Notes: a model not told the origin generated them from the letters alone. A stretch of DNA of 64,000 bases from Claveliimonas ammoniilytica (GCF_025567415.1 NZ_JAOQJV010000002.1:186001-250000); one strand, 5' to 3'; counted from the first letter of the stretch, positions 25,526-33,340 are shown. A program made the numbers and translations.

Positions 25526-26251
25526 ATGAGTTTAACGGTTGTTAAAGGATTACAATCAGAAATCTTCGTTCCAATTACTCCACCGATGGTATGGACACCA
25601 GTAGAGAAAGAATTGAAAGATATGACAGTTGCGCTTGCTACAGCAGCAGGTGTACATCAGATTGATCAGGAAAGATTCAACCTTGCAGGTGACTTCACAT
25701 GGAGAAAGATCGATGATAAGTGCCCATCAGACAAATTGATGGTATCCCATGGTGGATATGATAACAGTGATGTTAACAAAGACATTAACTGTATGTTCCC
25801 AATTGACAGACTTCATGAATTGGTAGCAGAAGGATTTATCAAAGCTACAGCTCCTTACCATGCTGGATTCATGGGTGGTGGCGGAAACCAGGAGAAGTTC
25901 AAGCACGAGACTGGTCCGGCAGTAGCAGCAATGCTTAAAGAGGAAGGCGTAGATGCAGCAATCCTCACCGCTGGATGAGGTACCTGCCACCGCTCTGCAG
26001 TATTGGTGCAGAGAGCGATTGAAGAGGCTGGAATTCCTACAGTTATTATTGCAGCCCTTCCACCAGTCGTACGTCAGACTGGTACACCACGTGCGGTTGC
26101 TCCGTTGGTTCCGATGGGAGCTAATGCAGGTGGTCCACACAATGTGGAACAGCAGACAGCTATCGTTAAAGCTACTCTTCAGCAGCTGGAAGAGATCCAG
26201 ACACCTGGAAAGATCGTACCACTGCCATTCGAGTATGTTGCTAAGATCTAA
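25526..26251 (+). CDS. prdB: D-proline reductase selenoprotein subunit PrdB (Sec151)
   Basis: 241-aa catalytic selenoprotein subunit of D-proline reductase. The frame runs from ATG 25526 to the TAA at 26249-26251 and is interrupted only by TGA at 25976-25978, in the context ILTAG-U-GTCHRSAVLV; the UxxC pattern is the active-site redox pair that attacks the proline ring carbon. The coding pattern and conservation-like sequence continue unbroken across the TGA, and a hairpin follows it. A standard caller would make a truncated 150-aa protein and a separate 82-aa fragment. AGAGGAGG lies before the start. A terminator follows, separating prdB from prdD. Confidence 0.97.
25976..26013 (+). promoter_or_regulatory. 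SECIS-like hairpin of prdB
   Basis: After the UGA (25976-25978) a 7-bp perfect stem CTCTGCA (25993-25999) / TGCAGAG (26007-26013) closes a GTATTGG loop whose first base is 22 bases past the UGA. Extra pairing of the flanking CG/GCG lengthens the stem with a bulge. Position and shape fit a SelB-recognised SECIS. Confidence 0.7.
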
Positions 26252-26269
26252 TAGTTAGTCGTTAGATTG

Positions 26270-26304
26270 AAAGGGAAATGGCGTAGCCATTTCCCTTTCT
26301 TATT
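26270..26304 (+). terminator. Terminator or attenuator after prdB
   Basis: Perfect 13-bp stem AAAGGGAAATGGC / GCCATTTCCCTTT with a GTA loop, followed by CTTATT. The weak T tract may allow partial read-through into prdD. Confidence 0.8.
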
Positions 26305-26436
26305 ACCTGATTTAATTGTAAGAAAAGTAAGAACAAATATCTGAAATGATTGAAATAATTTGGGATTATGGTAAAATATAATTAGATAATTTGGAGATTA
26401 GAATCTGAAATATGAGTCAGAAGGAGGAGCTCTATT

Positions 26437-27204
26437 ATGGCAGTTGAAGAGAAAAAACTACGTCGGCTCACGATTAAGGCGTATCATATGGATACAGTTG
26501 TGATGGGGGATCGCAACGATATTACGACAGGCGGTAAGATGACCGTGTGTAAAGACATTATTCCGGATTTACTGAAGGATGCGAAGTATATTAAAGATAT
26601 TGATATTCAGGTGATCCAGCCGGGTGAACATGACCGGTGGACGAATACGATCATGGATATCATCCCGATTTCGACAAAGGTACTTGGAGTACTTGGAGAG
26701 GGGATCACACATACGATTACGGGGGTATATGTGATGCTGACCGGAGTAGATGTGAATGGAAAGCAGTGCCATGAATTTGGCTCCTCTGAAGGTAATCTGA
26801 AGGATCAGCTGGTTCTTAACCGGGCAGGTACACCAGGGGACAATGACGTGATTATTTCCTTTGATGTAACACTTGCAGCGGGCATGGGACAGGAGAGACC
26901 TGGTCCGACAGAAGCACATCTGTTATGTGATAAGTTTATTGATATTTTTAGAGCGAAGTTGAAGAACTTTAATGGTAATCAGTGTACAGAAAAGCATGTC
27001 TACAATGATGTGGTGCGTCCGGGCGGTAAGCGAGTGTTAATCATTAAGCAGGTAGCCGGACAGGGTGCGATGTATGATACTCATATGTTTCCGAAAGAGC
27101 CGTCCAGCTCAGAAGGAACCAAGTCGATTATTGATATGGAGAATATGCCGGTGATGATCACACCGAATGAATACAGAGACGGAATCATCCGCTCTATGCA
27201 ATAA
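26437..27204 (+). CDS. prdD: Proline reductase cluster protein PrdD (PrdA large-subunit homolog)
   Basis: 255-aa protein that aligns with PrdA residues about 177-426: LRRLTIKAYHMDTVVMGDRN matches the start of PrdA's conserved part, QVAGQGAMYDTHMFPKEP matches PrdA EIMGQGAMHDNFILPVEP, and its last residues PNEYRDGIIRSMQ match PrdA just before the processing cysteine. It lacks PrdA's N-terminal domain and Ala/Pro linkers. Role in the reductase is unknown; it may be a structural or processing partner. AGAAGGAGG precedes the ATG. It follows the prdB terminator by about 130 bases, so it may have a separate promoter, and runs with prdE. Confidence 0.92.
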   Translation: MAVEEKKLRRLTIKAYHMDTVVMGDRNDITTGGKMTVCKDIIPDLLKDAKYIKDIDIQVIQPGEHDRWTNTIMDIIPISTKVLGVLGEGITHTITGVYVMLTGVDVNGKQCHEFGSSEGNLKDQLVLNRAGTPGDNDVIISFDVTLAAGMGQERPGPTEAHLLCDKFIDIFRAKLKNFNGNQCTEKHVYNDVVRPGGKRVLIIKQVAGQGAMYDTHMFPKEPSSSEGTKSIIDMENMPVMITPNEYRDGIIRSMQ

Positions 27205-27218
27205 GGAGGAAGAGAATT

Positions 27219-27707
27219 ATGGGAATTGGACCATCGACCAAAGAGACTACATTACATCATTTTAGAGATCCTCTGCTGGAAGTGGTATCAGAGGATACAG
27301 ACCTTGATCTTCTCGGAATCCTTCTTGTGGGAACGCCGGATGGTAATGAAGAGAAGATGTTCGTGGGAACAAGAGCTGCTGTTATGGCAGAATGTATGAG
27401 AGCAGACGGAGTTATTATTTCCTGCGATGGCTGGGGCAACAGCCACGTTGACTATACAAACACTGTGGAGCAGATCGGTAAAAGAGGAATTCCTGTAACG
27501 GGAATTACATTTAACGGTACGGTTGCTCAGTTCGTAGTTGTGAATGACTATCTGGATGCGATCATCGATATTAATAAGAGTGCGGATGGAACTGAGACAG
27601 ACGTTGTGGGTGAAAATAACATGACTAAGTTAGATTGCCTGAAAGCAAAGGCTCTGTTGAAACTCAAGATGCAGAAGAAAGAACGCGAAGAAAAAGCAAT
27701 TAAATAA
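27219..27707 (+). CDS. prdE: Proline reductase cluster protein PrdE (PrdA small-subunit homolog)
   Basis: 162-aa protein aligning with the C-terminal pyruvoyl subunit of PrdA. Its start MGIGPSTKETTLHHFRDPL matches PrdA TCIGPASKEMTRHYWREPL residue for residue, so Gly2 stands where PrdA has the cysteine that becomes pyruvoyl. The rest (LGILLVGTPDGNEEKMFVG, GWGNSHVDY, GITFNGTVAQFVVVND) also matches; PrdA Cys524 in LSYCAVQ is Asn here. It therefore cannot form the cofactor and is likely non-catalytic. AAGGAGG sits before the ATG, 14 bases after prdD, and a strong terminator follows. Confidence 0.92.
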   Translation: MGIGPSTKETTLHHFRDPLLEVVSEDTDLDLLGILLVGTPDGNEEKMFVGTRAAVMAECMRADGVIISCDGWGNSHVDYTNTVEQIGKRGIPVTGITFNGTVAQFVVVNDYLDAIIDINKSADGTETDVVGENNMTKLDCLKAKALLKLKMQKKEREEKAIK

Positions 27708-27718
27708 AGATATACATA

Positions 27719-27766
27719 CAAAGGGAAATGCATTTCCTGAAAGTGGAAATGTATTTCCCTTTTACT
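27719..27766 (+). terminator. Terminator ending prdD-prdE
   Basis: An 18-bp nearly perfect hairpin with arms AAAGGGAAATGCATTTCC and GGAAATGTATTTCCCTTT, followed by TTAC. It shares the AAAGGGAAATG start with the terminator after prdB. Confidence 0.85.
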
Positions 27767-27798
27767 ATGAAAGAGCGGAAGGGGGATGTGAGTATAGG

Positions 27799-28458
27799 AT
27801 GGAGAACGCGAATAAGGAGCTGCAGGAAGATCGCAGAAAGAATCATTATGTGGTGGAGACAAAGCGTGACACCAAGCTGATGCTGACATTTATAGAATTT
27901 AAGAACAGAGTGGAACATCCGGCAGCTACGGTTTATATGATTGCAATGGGTGTGATGCTGATTGGTTTGATGTATAAGCAGGCAGACAGTATTGCAATGG
28001 TTGGAAAAGTAATTGGCTATATATTTGGTGCAGTACTGATATTGATGGGATTGTTCCGGAAGTATATATCGGTGTATATGATGAAGAATAACCCAGAGGT
28101 ACATGTCAATGAAGAGATTACATATCTCTTCGGTAATACTGGTATAAGAGCTGATAAGCCACAAGAAGGGACGGAAGAACACCTTGCTAATTATAAGGAG
28201 GTATATTGCGTCTGGGAGGATGAAGCAGACTTTTATCTGGGAATGAATAATGATGATCTGATTGTGTTACAAAAGGCGAATTTTACTACAGGAGAGGCAT
28301 CTTTGTTCAAAGATTTTATTCTGGAGAAGAGTGGGGTTAAATATATATGGAAGCCTGCGAAGTTTGTAAATGTCTGCAAGAATGCAGTGCTTAAGGCGAA
28401 AATCAGAGCTACACAGATGCAGATGGCAGCGGATCAAGATGGTAAAGAGGAAAAATAA
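27799..28458 (+). CDS. YcxB-like membrane protein
   Basis: 219-aa protein with a charged N-terminus, two adjacent membrane helices (about residues 43-60 and 68-85) and a C-terminal cytosolic domain with KEVYCVWEDEADFYLGMNNDDLIVLQKANFT, a pattern I associate with the YcxB-like domain found in uncharacterised Firmicute membrane proteins. The start has GGAAGGGGGATG upstream, with the ATG at 27799. It lies between the prd cluster and a convergent TSUP permease, with terminators on both sides, so it seems to be a single-gene unit. No function can be assigned. Confidence 0.7.
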   Translation: MENANKELQEDRRKNHYVVETKRDTKLMLTFIEFKNRVEHPAATVYMIAMGVMLIGLMYKQADSIAMVGKVIGYIFGAVLILMGLFRKYISVYMMKNNPEVHVNEEITYLFGNTGIRADKPQEGTEEHLANYKEVYCVWEDEADFYLGMNNDDLIVLQKANFTTGEASLFKDFILEKSGVKYIWKPAKFVNVCKNAVLKAKIRATQMQMAADQDGKEEK

Positions 28459-28476
28459 AAGAATTCATTCGATGAA

Positions 28477-28516
28477 AAAGGAGTTTGAATCGTGAGATCC
28501 AAACTCCTTTGTATTT
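28477..28516. terminator. Terminator between YcxB-like gene and TSUP permease
   Basis: Perfect 11-bp stem AAAGGAGTTTG / CAAACTCCTTT around a 12-base loop, between two converging genes. Confidence 0.8.
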
Positions 28517-28543
28517 ACTATATTTAGTTTTCTTGAATGTTGC

Positions 28544-29476
28544 CTATGCTGCGTCGCCCTTCTTGATTGCATCATGCAGATACAGGAATGCTGTGATGTA
28601 TACAACCACAACGATAACCTTTGTCAGAACATTGATATCCATAGAACCTACGAATTTGTAAGCTACATATACACCAACTGCTCCGAAGATAGCCTGTGTC
28701 CAGCAGGCAACTGGATCAAAACGTCCAGCTGAGATGAATTTCGGACCATTACCGAAAGCCATCAGGAATGCACAAGATCCCATCATAGCCGGGAATGCAC
28801 AACCTGCATTCATTCCAAGTGCAAGTACCATAGCCATACAAGGTGCATACAGACCTACACCGATACTCATAAGAGCACCAAAGATGAAGTTACCAACAAC
28901 AGCAACTACAAGCTTGATTCCGCGAAGTCCAAGTGCCTCACCCTGTGTACCGAACGGACCAACGCCCAGGTTCTTCATAAGAACTACAGAAGCAAGGATA
29001 AACAAACCAACGAACAGAGCATAACGTACTTTCTTACGGTCGAACTTAGATACGACATCAGCCATAACAAATGATCCGAGAATAGATACAACAATCATCA
29101 GAACGAGTGTCAGAATATCCATCTCAACAAAACCAAAGAACAGGAAAGCCTCTACACATACAGGAACGGTATCACCTACGTTAAGGGTACCAGGTACTAA
29201 GATGTCGTCTACTGATTTGGTAAGTTTGAATCCAGCTGATGATGGAGCAAAAGAACCAATTCCTAAAGTATCGAAGAAGTTAGCGAAGAAACCAATGATA
29301 CATGTAGCGATTAAGTTTCTTGGCTGTAATCCGCGTTTCCACAGTTCTTCACCGTTAAGACCAATTTCAGAATCCTTTTCAGGATTAGCACGAAGCTCTT
29401 TAGTTTTCTTAGCCATAAGGATAACATTTAAAAGAATACCGATTACACAGAGTGCCTTCAAAATGTACATTGCCAT
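28544..29476 (-). CDS. TSUP (TauE/SafE) family membrane permease
   Basis: 310-aa membrane protein with about eight hydrophobic helices. The two internally repeated Gly-rich segments of the family are visible: FFANFFDTLGIGSFAPSSAGFKL (about residues 65-87) and IFGALMSIGVGLYAPCMAMV (about residues 205-225). TSUP carriers move sulfite, sulfonates, thiosulfate or organic anions; which one here is unknown, and selenium oxyanion transport would be speculation. The start is the ATG at 29476 (MAMYILKAL) with GGAGGGA just upstream; a longer in-frame start adds unsupported charged residues. It has its own promoter and the CTAG array upstream. Confidence 0.85.
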   Translation of the reverse strand: MAMYILKALCVIGILLNVILMAKKTKELRANPEKDSEIGLNGEELWKRGLQPRNLIATCIIGFFANFFDTLGIGSFAPSSAGFKLTKSVDDILVPGTLNVGDTVPVCVEAFLFFGFVEMDILTLVLMIVVSILGSFVMADVVSKFDRKKVRYALFVGLFILASVVLMKNLGVGPFGTQGEALGLRGIKLVVAVVGNFIFGALMSIGVGLYAPCMAMVLALGMNAGCAFPAMMGSCAFLMAFGNGPKFISAGRFDPVACWTQAIFGAVGVYVAYKFVGSMDINVLTKVIVVVVYITAFLYLHDAIKKGDAA

Positions 29477-30110
29477 AAAACATCCCTCCAGATTAATATA
29501 AAATTGTAAATGTGCAAAGTGATCACGCCTATATATGTACGTGAATCTGACACCCCGATTTGTCAAATTCACTATAGAAATATGTGTCACTTTCTTTAAT
29601 CTGATTGTATCAGTCTCCTTGTTAAAAGTCAATCAATATGGTGCAAATAATTAAATTTTTCTTAAGCAAAACTAGAATATGGACTAGAATTTGTACTAGA
29701 CTGGATTCTAGTAGACAAACCGTTACGGAGCAGTTCTTTTTTTATACATCTTGAAATTCCGTACTTTTTTCACTTGAGATAGCAGAGATAGCTACAGCAT
29801 AAGATATAATAATACAGACATTAGAGAAACTAATATATACAAATATTAAAAAAATGACAATAATGCATATAAAAATAAATTGACAATAAAAATAAGTATA
29901 GTACTTAAATAAGATTGAAAATAGATCGCTTAATTTGAGGAACGATGTGCTCTTGGTGATTAGCGATAGTTATATCGATATTAATATATATAATTTCAAT
30001 ATTGACTTTAAAATAGCACGATGATAAAATTTAAATAAAGATGAAGTGTGGGTAATTGATATTAAGTAACATGACTTGCGCATGTTATGGATGGAAATGG
30101 GGGCTATTTT
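29477..30110. promoter_or_regulatory. Divergent regulatory gap between TSUP permease and NSS symporter
   Basis: No gene is present. From the left: a hairpin with arms GTGAATCTGACA / TGTCAAATTCAC (29541-29572) in the permease leader; the permease promoter TTGACT-N17-TACAAT on the minus strand (29632 to 29604); the four-unit CTAG array (29672-29711); a long AT-rich stretch with TTGACA at 29880-29885; and the likely symporter promoter TTGACT (30002-30007) N17 TAAAAT (30025-30030). The symporter leader would be about 75 bases. Confidence 0.6.
29671..29718. repeat. Four-unit 12-bp CTAG array
   Basis: Four consecutive 12-mers, ACTAGAATATGG, ACTAGAATTTGT, ACTAGACTGGAT and TCTAGTAGACAA, place CTAG at 29672, 29684, 29696 and 29708, exactly 12 bp apart. 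It lies about 75-115 bp upstream of the expected TSUP transcription start. The same CTAG-N8-CTAG spacing occurs once upstream of prdF. Likely a binding array for an unidentified regulator. Confidence 0.6.
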
Positions 30111-31601
30111 ATGGAACAGAAACAAGAAAAATTTAGTACCATAGGGTATATAGCTGCTGCTCTGGGTATGTGTATTGGAACTGGTAATGTGTGGCGCTTT
30201 CCTCGAATCTGTGCGGCGAATGGAGGCGGAGCTTTTATTCTGGCCTGGACAATTGCGATGCTGGTTTTTGCTGTTCCGCTTCTGTCGACGGAAATGGCGA
30301 TCGGTAAAAAGGCGAGACTTGGATGTATTGGATCTTTTCGTGATTTCGGCGGAAAGAAATATACATGGATGGGATTTTTTGTGGTTGCGGTTTGTTTCTT
30401 CCTTATGAGCTATTATTGTGTGCTTCAGGGATACTGCCTTAAATATGCTGTGAAGTCCGTTGCTTCATTTGAGACGAATCTGACAACAGATACTACGGCG
30501 GCGATCTGGACCTCGTTTACAGATTCGCCGGCACAGGTGATTTTCTTTCATGCGATCGGATTTGCGTTAGCTTGTTTTATTGTGTATCAAGGGATCGCAG
30601 GTGGAATTGAAAAGTTCTGTAAAGTTGCGATCCCGGCATTGTTTGCGATTCTTGTTGGGTTGTCAATCTATGCAGTGACATTAAAGGGCGCAGATCAGGG
30701 GCTTCAGTATTTGTTTACGATTAAGAAAGAGTATATTCTGAGTCCGAATACCTGGATTCAGGCATTTATTCAGGCTGCGTGGAGTACCGGAGCGGGATGG
30801 GGCTTTATTATTACATATTCTAATTATGTAGGAGAAGATGAAGATGTCCCGACCAGCTGTCTGATCATGGGGCTTGGCGATAACCTCGGAGCAATTCTTT
30901 CCGGACTTGTTGTGATTCCGGCAATCTGTGCACTTTCTGCAACACCGGAAGCGGCAGCGGAAGCATTGAGCCAGGGCAATTTCGGACTTACATTCATTTA
31001 CATCTATCAGTTGTTTACAACGATTCCTGGTGGAAGATTTATTTCGTTTATTTTCTTCGGACTGCTTGCGATCGCAGCGATTACTTCGCTTTTCTCAATG
31101 ATCGAAGTTGGAGTAAAGTGTGTGGTAGATATGGGCGTTGGTCGTAAGAAAGCTGTTGTAGGTGTTTGCTTCGCAGGTTTCGTGGCAGGATGCTTCTCGG
31201 CATGGTCTCTGAATAATATTGATAATCAAGACTGGGTATGGGGAATTGGACTTCTCGTCAGCGGAGCTTTTATAGCAATTCTTGCAATCAAGTATGGCGT
31301 AGAGAAGATAAGAACAGAAGAAGTCAATGCGAAGGGTGCAGAGATTCGCCTTCCGAAATGGTACTTTAATACATGCATGTATATCATGCCTGTATTGGTA
31401 GTGGTTATGGTTGGCTACTGGCTGCTTCAGACAAAGGAATGGTTCCCGGATACATGGCTGAATCCATTTATCATTCAGGATAATACAGGAACTGTACTGT
31501 TGCAGTTTGGTGTGGTGATTGTTGTTGGTATTGCGCTTGGCAAGTTCTTCAACCGCAAAACAGCAAAAGGTCGGATAACAAAAGAAGAGAACTGCAGGTA
31601 G
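30111..31601 (+). CDS. Sodium:neurotransmitter symporter (NSS/SNF) family amino acid transporter
   Basis: 496-aa protein with about 12 membrane helices. The first helix carries the Na+/substrate signature AALGMCIGTGNVWRFPRI (about residues 16-33), near-identical in form to LeuT/MhsT-type carriers. NSS proteins import amino acids with Na+. The small gene that follows resembles MetS, the partner of MetP-type transporters, suggesting a methionine/alanine-like role; proline is an attractive but unsupported guess from location. The start ATG 30111 follows GGGGG; an upstream in-frame ATG at 30087 is weaker. Confidence 0.9.
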   Translation: MEQKQEKFSTIGYIAAALGMCIGTGNVWRFPRICAANGGGAFILAWTIAMLVFAVPLLSTEMAIGKKARLGCIGSFRDFGGKKYTWMGFFVVAVCFFLMSYYCVLQGYCLKYAVKSVASFETNLTTDTTAAIWTSFTDSPAQVIFFHAIGFALACFIVYQGIAGGIEKFCKVAIPALFAILVGLSIYAVTLKGADQGLQYLFTIKKEYILSPNTWIQAFIQAAWSTGAGWGFIITYSNYVGEDEDVPTSCLIMGLGDNLGAILSGLVVIPAICALSATPEAAAEALSQGNFGLTFIYIYQLFTTIPGGRFISFIFFGLLAIAAITSLFSMIEVGVKCVVDMGVGRKKAVVGVCFAGFVAGCFSAWSLNNIDNQDWVWGIGLLVSGAFIAILAIKYGVEKIRTEEVNAKGAEIRLPKWYFNTCMYIMPVLVVVMVGYWLLQTKEWFPDTWLNPFIIQDNTGTVLLQFGVVIVVGIALGKFFNRKTAKGRITKEENCR

Positions 31602-31624
31602 AATTGTGAAAGAAGGTGTTCTTT

Positions 31625-31738
31625 ATGACGATGGATGCAATTATTATGATGATAATTACACTGGTAGGTTACATTGGCAGTTTTAGCTATTTTATGATAA
31701 GGGTCTTTAAAAAAGAAAAAAGTAAAGCGGTGAGATAA
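31625..31738 (+). CDS. Small MetS-like membrane subunit of the NSS transporter
   Basis: 37-aa single-helix protein: a hydrophobic stretch AIIMMIITLVGYIGSFSYFMI followed by a basic tail KKEKSKAVR. Size, position 23 bases after an NSS gene and the GAAGGTG ribosome binding site all fit the MetS-type small partners described for NSS amino acid importers. It is below the length most gene callers accept. The assignment is by form and context. Confidence 0.75.
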   Translation: MTMDAIIMMIITLVGYIGSFSYFMIRVFKKEKSKAVR

Positions 31739-31790
31739 ATATCCTCCCGGATTGATGTTGGAATATACATTGATCTGGGAGGATATTTTT
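31739..31790 (+). terminator. Terminator after the NSS operon
   Basis: Arms ATATCCTCCCGGAT and ATCTGGGAGGATAT (one G-T pair) around a 20-base loop, followed by TTTTT. Confidence 0.85.
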
Positions 31791-31821
31791 ATGGAAATTT
31801 TGAGATATAAAAAGTGATCGG

Positions 31822-32694
31822 TTAATCATCCAGAAGAAAGTCTTTGGCGTACTTTAGAAATATCTTGGTAGCTGGCGATAAGGCATCCTGGGATGTGAAT
31901 GCCAGTCCGAGTTGCCTGTAAACTCTCGGTACTAACGGCCGTACGGCAAAATTTCCGACCTGCCCGCGGAGCAGAAGGCCCGGTAGTATCGTCATTCCTA
32001 ATTCGTGTTCTACCATTGAAATGGAACTGAATTCGTTGATGGTGACATAGCGGATATCTGGTTTGATCTTATATTGCTTTAAAATGCGATGAACGTCATT
32101 GCCTGGCGTGTAGTCGGTGACGACGAACGGAGCGTCCTGAAACCATTCCAGAGGGATTTTCCCCTGTTTGGCGAATTCGTGTGCGGAAGGAACTACAGCG
32201 TAAAGTTCGTCATCCATGACCGGCAGGAACTGATAACGCTGATTCTTCTGGTAACTGATGAATCCGATGTCGACCCGTCGGTTTTCAATCCACTCTGCCA
32301 GATCGCCCTCGGTTCCTTCGATGATTTTGAAACGGATATCGGGATAACTTTTTTGAAATTCGCGGATAATCTTAGGAATCCAGTGAATCGAACAGCTGAG
32401 ATATGTGCCGATGCGGATCGTGCCGACCTGTGCACCTTTCAGTGAAGCAATTTCCTGGTTGATTTCCTCATCGGCGTTCAGAAGATTCCGGATGGCAGGA
32501 ATTAATGCTTTTGCTTCTTTGGTCAATGTGACGCCGTGATTATCCTTTATAAATAGAGAGAAGCCAACTTCTTTTTCGAGTGCTTTCATCATCTGGGTAA
32601 TACCGGACTGTGTGTAGCCCAGCTCTTCGCCTACGCGGGTAAAGCTGCCGTAGTCATCTGCGGCAAGCATGACTTTCCATCTTTTTGTATCCAT
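31822..32694 (-). CDS. LysR-family regulator
   Basis: 290-aa LysR-type protein. The N-terminal DNA-binding part MDTKRWKVMLAADDYGSFTRVGEELGYTQSGITQMMKALEKEVG is intact, and the rest forms a standard two-lobed effector domain. It converges on the NSS transporter gene rather than being divergent from it, so control of that transporter is only a guess. Its promoter TATAAT is visible on the minus strand near 32710. GAAAGAAGGAAG precedes the ATG. It is quite different in sequence from the LysR of the selenium operon. Confidence 0.9.
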   Translation of the reverse strand: MDTKRWKVMLAADDYGSFTRVGEELGYTQSGITQMMKALEKEVGFSLFIKDNHGVTLTKEAKALIPAIRNLLNADEEINQEIASLKGAQVGTIRIGTYLSCSIHWIPKIIREFQKSYPDIRFKIIEGTEGDLAEWIENRRVDIGFISYQKNQRYQFLPVMDDELYAVVPSAHEFAKQGKIPLEWFQDAPFVVTDYTPGNDVHRILKQYKIKPDIRYVTINEFSSISMVEHELGMTILPGLLLRGQVGNFAVRPLVPRVYRQLGLAFTSQDALSPATKIFLKYAKDFLLDD

Positions 32695-32732
32695 GTAACT
32701 TCCTTCTTTCCTATTATAATAGATGTATGATA

Positions 32733-32935
32733 TGATGCCAGGGTCAAAAGGTCTAAATCCACATGAGCTCGCTCATAAGTGGATGAAAGACCTTGGGACC
32801 CGCCCCAATATGAGCCTAAAAGTGGGATGCTAATCCCACGATATGCGAATAATTGGGAGGATTGTGGGAGTGCATAGCACGGAACAATCCGCAGGCATCA
32901 TAGTTGGGGGGTGCCCCTCCAACTATGATGGTAAA
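32733..32935. other. Unidentified multi-hairpin element
   Basis: About 200 bases, richer in GC than the flanks. In order: a 5' strand ATGATGCC (32733-32740) matching GGCATCAT (32897-32904); a long hairpin with nested stems GGGTC, AAGGTCT, ATCCAC and TGAGC; GTGGGAT-GCTA-ATCCCAC; a stem GGATTGT / ACAATCC; and a last hairpin with arms ATCATAGTTGG / CCAACTATGAT. The last hairpin uses the same bases as the closing stem, so the two are mutually exclusive. No T run follows on either strand and no reading frame stands out. It could be a structured RNA or a repeat-type mobile element; I do not recognise a known family. Confidence 0.5.
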
Positions 32936-32945
32936 AGAAGAATCC

Positions 32946-33157
32946 TTGACCATAACGTTTCCTTATATATAATATGATATAATATAATGGCACAACGGTC
33001 AATGGCAATAGAAAGGGATATTTCTGGATAACGGGTATGGTTTTTTGAGTGCGAAAAGTGTAAAAATACCGGACTCGGGATTGTATGTAAAAAAGTACAA
33101 TAAAAACAAAAAAAACCTTGCAAATATAAAAGATATCCGATATACTGAAAAAGCTGT
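32946..33157 (+). promoter_or_regulatory. Two promoters for the S10 ribosomal operon
   Basis: The distal one is TTGACC (32946-32951) N16 TATAAT (32968-32973). The proximal one is TTGCAA (33118-33123) N17 TATACT (33141-33146), which would start transcription near 33153. Between them lies an A/T-rich stretch with no gene. Confidence 0.65.
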
Positions 33158-33340
33158 GACATTGATAGCTGTGAAGCGCGAGGTTGCCGTCTGAAAATGA
33201 CGGGTTTTCCGTGGAGCGAATGTCAAGTTAGGAAACTGGCGACAAGTCACTGTACGAAACTATAACGGCCACTGAGATGTGGTAACAACGTGTGAGTTTC
33301 TCACGACACACACGGGAGAGTGTACAGTCACCGCTTGTCG
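33158..33340 (+). ncRNA. Structured S10 operon leader
   Basis: The roughly 225-base untranslated leader of rpsJ folds into two nested regions: GACATT (33158-33163) with AATGTC (33219-33224), enclosing GCCGTC/GACGG; and CGACAAG plus ACTGTAC (33240-33255) pairing with GTACAGT and CTTGTCG (33322-33340), enclosing a GTGAG-TTT-CTCAC hairpin. Long leaders of this sort before rpsJ are autoregulated by ribosomal protein L4 in other bacteria; whether this one binds L4 is inferred. Confidence 0.6.

Noticed and set aside
25526..25978. prdB as a broken gene (stop at 25976)
   Set aside because: The UGA sits in the PrdB active-site motif, a SECIS-like hairpin follows, and the complete selenocysteine machinery is in the window.
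32733..32935. 6S RNA or a known riboswitch
   Set aside because: It lacks the single long rod with a central bubble of 6S RNA, and I could match no riboswitch core; left as unidentified.
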